From Nocardia takedensis NBRC 100417 (GTDB lineage: Bacteria > Actinomycetota > Actinomycetes > Mycobacteriales > Mycobacteriaceae): a stretch of 64,000 nt of DNA. Below, one piece after another: positions 62,331 to 64,000 of this stretch (its first letter is position 1; every line of letters starts with the position of its first letter). The translations under genes and the position numbers were made by a program. The notes under the pieces are model-generated. The model saw nothing but the letters and a program-made list of their open reading frames with translations. It was not told where the DNA came from and ran no database searches. The DNA lies in contig NZ_BAGG01000262.1 in NCBI RefSeq assembly GCF_000308695.1, positions 1 through 64,000 of the forward strand, written 5' to 3'.

Positions 62331-63251
62331 TCATCGGTGCACCTCGTATTCGATCGGCCATCGGCCGCGGGATTTGATCAGCAGCGCGTCGTCGATGTCC
62401 ACGGTGGTTTCGGTGCCGTCGGTTTTCCTGATGAGGACCACGCCGTCGCTGCCTGCGGCGGCGACGATTCGCGCGCCGACCTCGATCAGTTGGCCGGCGG
62501 CTTGATGGTCGGGCATCACGCTCGCGCGCTTGCGGACCCCTGCGGCCGCGGCCTCGGCGAGGTGGATGGTGATGTAGGTGTTGGGCAGTGCCTCGAACAG
62601 GATCCGGCCGTCGCGCTTGTTGACCTGGTGGAGGCTGTGCGCCGCCCAGAACGTGAGGTTGATCAGGCGGTTCATCGGCGGCGTGGCGAGCTCGTGCTTG
62701 TATCGCAGGTGCGCGCGCGGCCATTGGAGCCACCACGGACGCCCGTCGCGGCTCTGGTGGGCCATCGGCAGGCTGAGACGTTCGCCCGGGTCGAGGATTT
62801 GCACACCGAGTGTTCGGAGCTGGCGGACTGCTCTGTCCGGCAGGGGCTCGGGCCTCACCAGGAACGCCCAGCTCGCGCCAGCGAACTGGGCGGTGCCCGA
62901 TGGTGCCAGTACCGCCGTCTGGTCTTCGAGCCGGTCGTACACCCACCCGGCAAACGCCCAGGGCACCAGGACCGCGGTGACGGATTCATCGGCGACCAGC
63001 TCCGGGATGCCGTCCTCGCCGAGGGTCGCCGGCACCTGCCGTGCCCTGTACGCGTCGACCCAGTCCTGGACCGTGGCAAGGGACTCGGGCTCATCCCACG
63101 CGCGTTCGTTCTTGCCCTCGAGCACGGCGCGAGCGATCGCGCCGGTAGGACACCGGTGGGCTCCGTGGTTGCGCATCAACTCGCGTGCTTTGTGGTGCCC
63201 GACCCACCACGGATGTGTGTCGCAGGTGTCGTCGTCGTCCGAGCTGCCCAT
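62331..63251 (-). CDS. Unrecognised 306-aa protein coupled to the nucleoside hydrolase
   Basis: Starts MGSSDDDDTCDTHPWWVGHH. Landmarks are AIARAVLEGKNERAWDEPES, VPWAFAGWVYDRLEDQTAVL, GVQILDPGERLSLP, RPWWLQWPRAHLRYKHELAT and the C-terminal GSDGVVLIRKTDGTETTVD. No signal peptide or membrane helix. The ATG overlaps the stop of the nucleoside-hydrolase-like gene, so they are co-translated. No family recognised. Confidence 0.6.
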   Translation of the reverse strand: MGSSDDDDTCDTHPWWVGHHKARELMRNHGAHRCPTGAIARAVLEGKNERAWDEPESLATVQDWVDAYRARQVPATLGEDGIPELVADESVTAVLVPWAFAGWVYDRLEDQTAVLAPSGTAQFAGASWAFLVRPEPLPDRAVRQLRTLGVQILDPGERLSLPMAHQSRDGRPWWLQWPRAHLRYKHELATPPMNRLINLTFWAAHSLHQVNKRDGRILFEALPNTYITIHLAEAAAAGVRKRASVMPDHQAAGQLIEVGARIVAAAGSDGVVLIRKTDGTETTVDIDDALLIKSRGRWPIEYEVHR

Positions 63252-64000
63252 CACGACCACCCGCTGTCGAGCGGTTGCGCCGAGGTATGTTCGGGTCGAC
63301 TGGTTCTCGGGGTCCCCGCGAGGGGATTCCACAGAGGATGCGGGGTCGGTGTCCCGTCGCGCAGGGTGGTGAGCACCCAGTCGAGGAAGGGGGGATAGTC
63401 CACCGAGCGCGACAGTCGTGCGGTGTGGCCGGGTCCCGGCCGCATCCGCCCGTCGGGTTCCAGACCGAATTCGCCGGGTTCGAAGGCGACGAAGTCGCCG
63501 CGCATGGCGGCGAAGGTCAGCGGATCGTGGAGCATGCTCGCGGGGTGGAATCGTTGCATCCATTGATCGAGGTGGTCGAGGATCAGTCGCGCCCACGGCT
63601 TGTGTGAGGCCGTGAGCATCCGGTAGATCGGGCTTTGCGTGTCGACGGCCATGACTGGGGTGAAGGTGTGATCGGCCAGCACCAGGGTCAGGTCTTGTGC
63701 TCGCGTCACGACGTCGTGGACGGCCTGGGGGTCGAGTCGGAAGTTGTGCTCGGCCCGATCGGGGCGCCACTCCAGCGCCCCGCCCATCTGCCAGATCCGC
63801 ATCCTGTGTGCCATTCCCAGCGGTTCGTCATGTGCCGCATCGCTTTTCAGCAGGCTGGCCAGGTCGGTGAGGGGGCCGATTCCGAGCCAACGCAGCGGTG
63901 CGGTCGGATGCCACTCACACAGCCCACGGACCACGTCGTAGAGGGGTAATCCCCGCCGGAGAGGTTCACCGGGAACGAGTCCGTCGGCGGCCCAGTACTT
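63251..64000 (-). CDS. Nucleoside-hydrolase-like protein (N-terminus outside window)
   Basis: About 249 C-terminal codons are visible; the frame stays open to the right edge (KYWAADGLVPGEPLRRG, LYDVVRGLCEWH). Segments LRWLGIGPLTDLASLL, DLTLVLADHTFTPVM and FHPASMLHDPLTFAAMRGDF match the inosine-uridine-preferring nucleoside hydrolase fold, where GPLTNLA and HDPL(A) are typical. The N-terminal calcium-binding DxDxxxDD motif would be off the window. It may cleave nucleosides, of interest next to the nucleoside-type cluster, although it lies on the opposite strand. Confidence 0.7.
   Translation of the reverse strand, partial: KYWAADGLVPGEPLRRGLPLYDVVRGLCEWHPTAPLRWLGIGPLTDLASLLKSDAAHDEPLGMAHRMRIWQMGGALEWRPDRAEHNFRLDPQAVHDVVTRAQDLTLVLADHTFTPVMAVDTQSPIYRMLTASHKPWARLILDHLDQWMQRFHPASMLHDPLTFAAMRGDFVAFEPGEFGLEPDGRMRPGPGHTARLSRSVDYPPFLDWVLTTLRDGTPTPHPLWNPLAGTPRTSRPEHTSAQPLDSGWS

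Overview
The window looks like accessory DNA from a high-GC mycolic-acid actinomycete, most probably Nocardia or a close relative. The signs are strong G/C bias at third codon positions, GTG and TTG starts, dense 4-bp ATGA gene overlaps, DUF3558 lipoproteins, a MabA-like FabG, a Nocardia-type secreted 'insoluble domain' protein and cutinase-family proteins. No rRNA, tRNA or CRISPR array was recognised.

Layout. (1) 1-6.5 kb, minus strand: a caspase/NTPase/WD40 protein (C-terminus outside the window), an alpha/beta hydrolase overlapping its start, a probable OGG-fold DNA glycosylase and two DUF3558 lipoproteins. This resembles a prokaryotic conflict (defence) module. (2) 6.5-13.4 kb: a scrappy zone with a stray WD40 blade, small hypothetical genes, a fabG that has lost its 3' end, decayed genes, a two-motif CPxWC protein and an unrecognised 320-aa protein. 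(3) 13.5-20 kb: an intact IS110-family transposase, an AbrB-type regulator translationally coupled to a tyrosine recombinase, an alpha/beta hydrolase and an XRE regulator. (4) 20-46 kb, plus strand: a secreted-protein cluster (insoluble-domain protein, cutinase, and two hydrolase-fold proteins that have lost their catalytic serine), followed by an actinobacterial type IV secretion/conjugation module. The module holds small membrane proteins, DUF8175/DUF8176-like proteins, a VirB6/TrbL-like channel protein, a SCO6880-family protein, a VirB4-like ATPase, an NlpC/P60 wall hydrolase and a TraG/VirD4-type coupling protein. A set of helical accessory proteins surrounds the coupling protein and shares a C-terminal motif. 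No relaxase is visible. (5) 46-49.5 kb: a metallo-beta-lactamase-fold hydrolase, two paralogous GNAT acetyltransferases and a NYN nuclease. (6) 49.7-62.1 kb: an XRE regulator with a paralogue that lacks the DNA-binding domain, then a nearly gapless operon. It encodes an NDP-sugar epimerase, a thymidylate-synthase-fold enzyme with an Asp that suggests a cytosine nucleotide substrate, an O-carbamoyltransferase, a glycosyltransferase-like protein, a P-loop kinase, a methyltransferase, two APH-fold phosphotransferases, a histidine phosphatase and a UDP-glucose dehydrogenase. I read this as a nucleoside-type biosynthetic cluster related in logic to mildiomycin/blasticidin pathways. (7) 62.3-64 kb, minus strand: a nucleoside-hydrolase-like gene (N-terminus outside the window) coupled to an unrecognised protein.

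The most notable items are the candidate C5-modified cytosine nucleoside cluster, the shared C-terminal motif in seven conjugation-linked proteins, a duplicated covarying RNA leader, and the pseudo-hydrolases beside the secretion genes. Family assignments rest on reading motifs by eye; no database search was possible.
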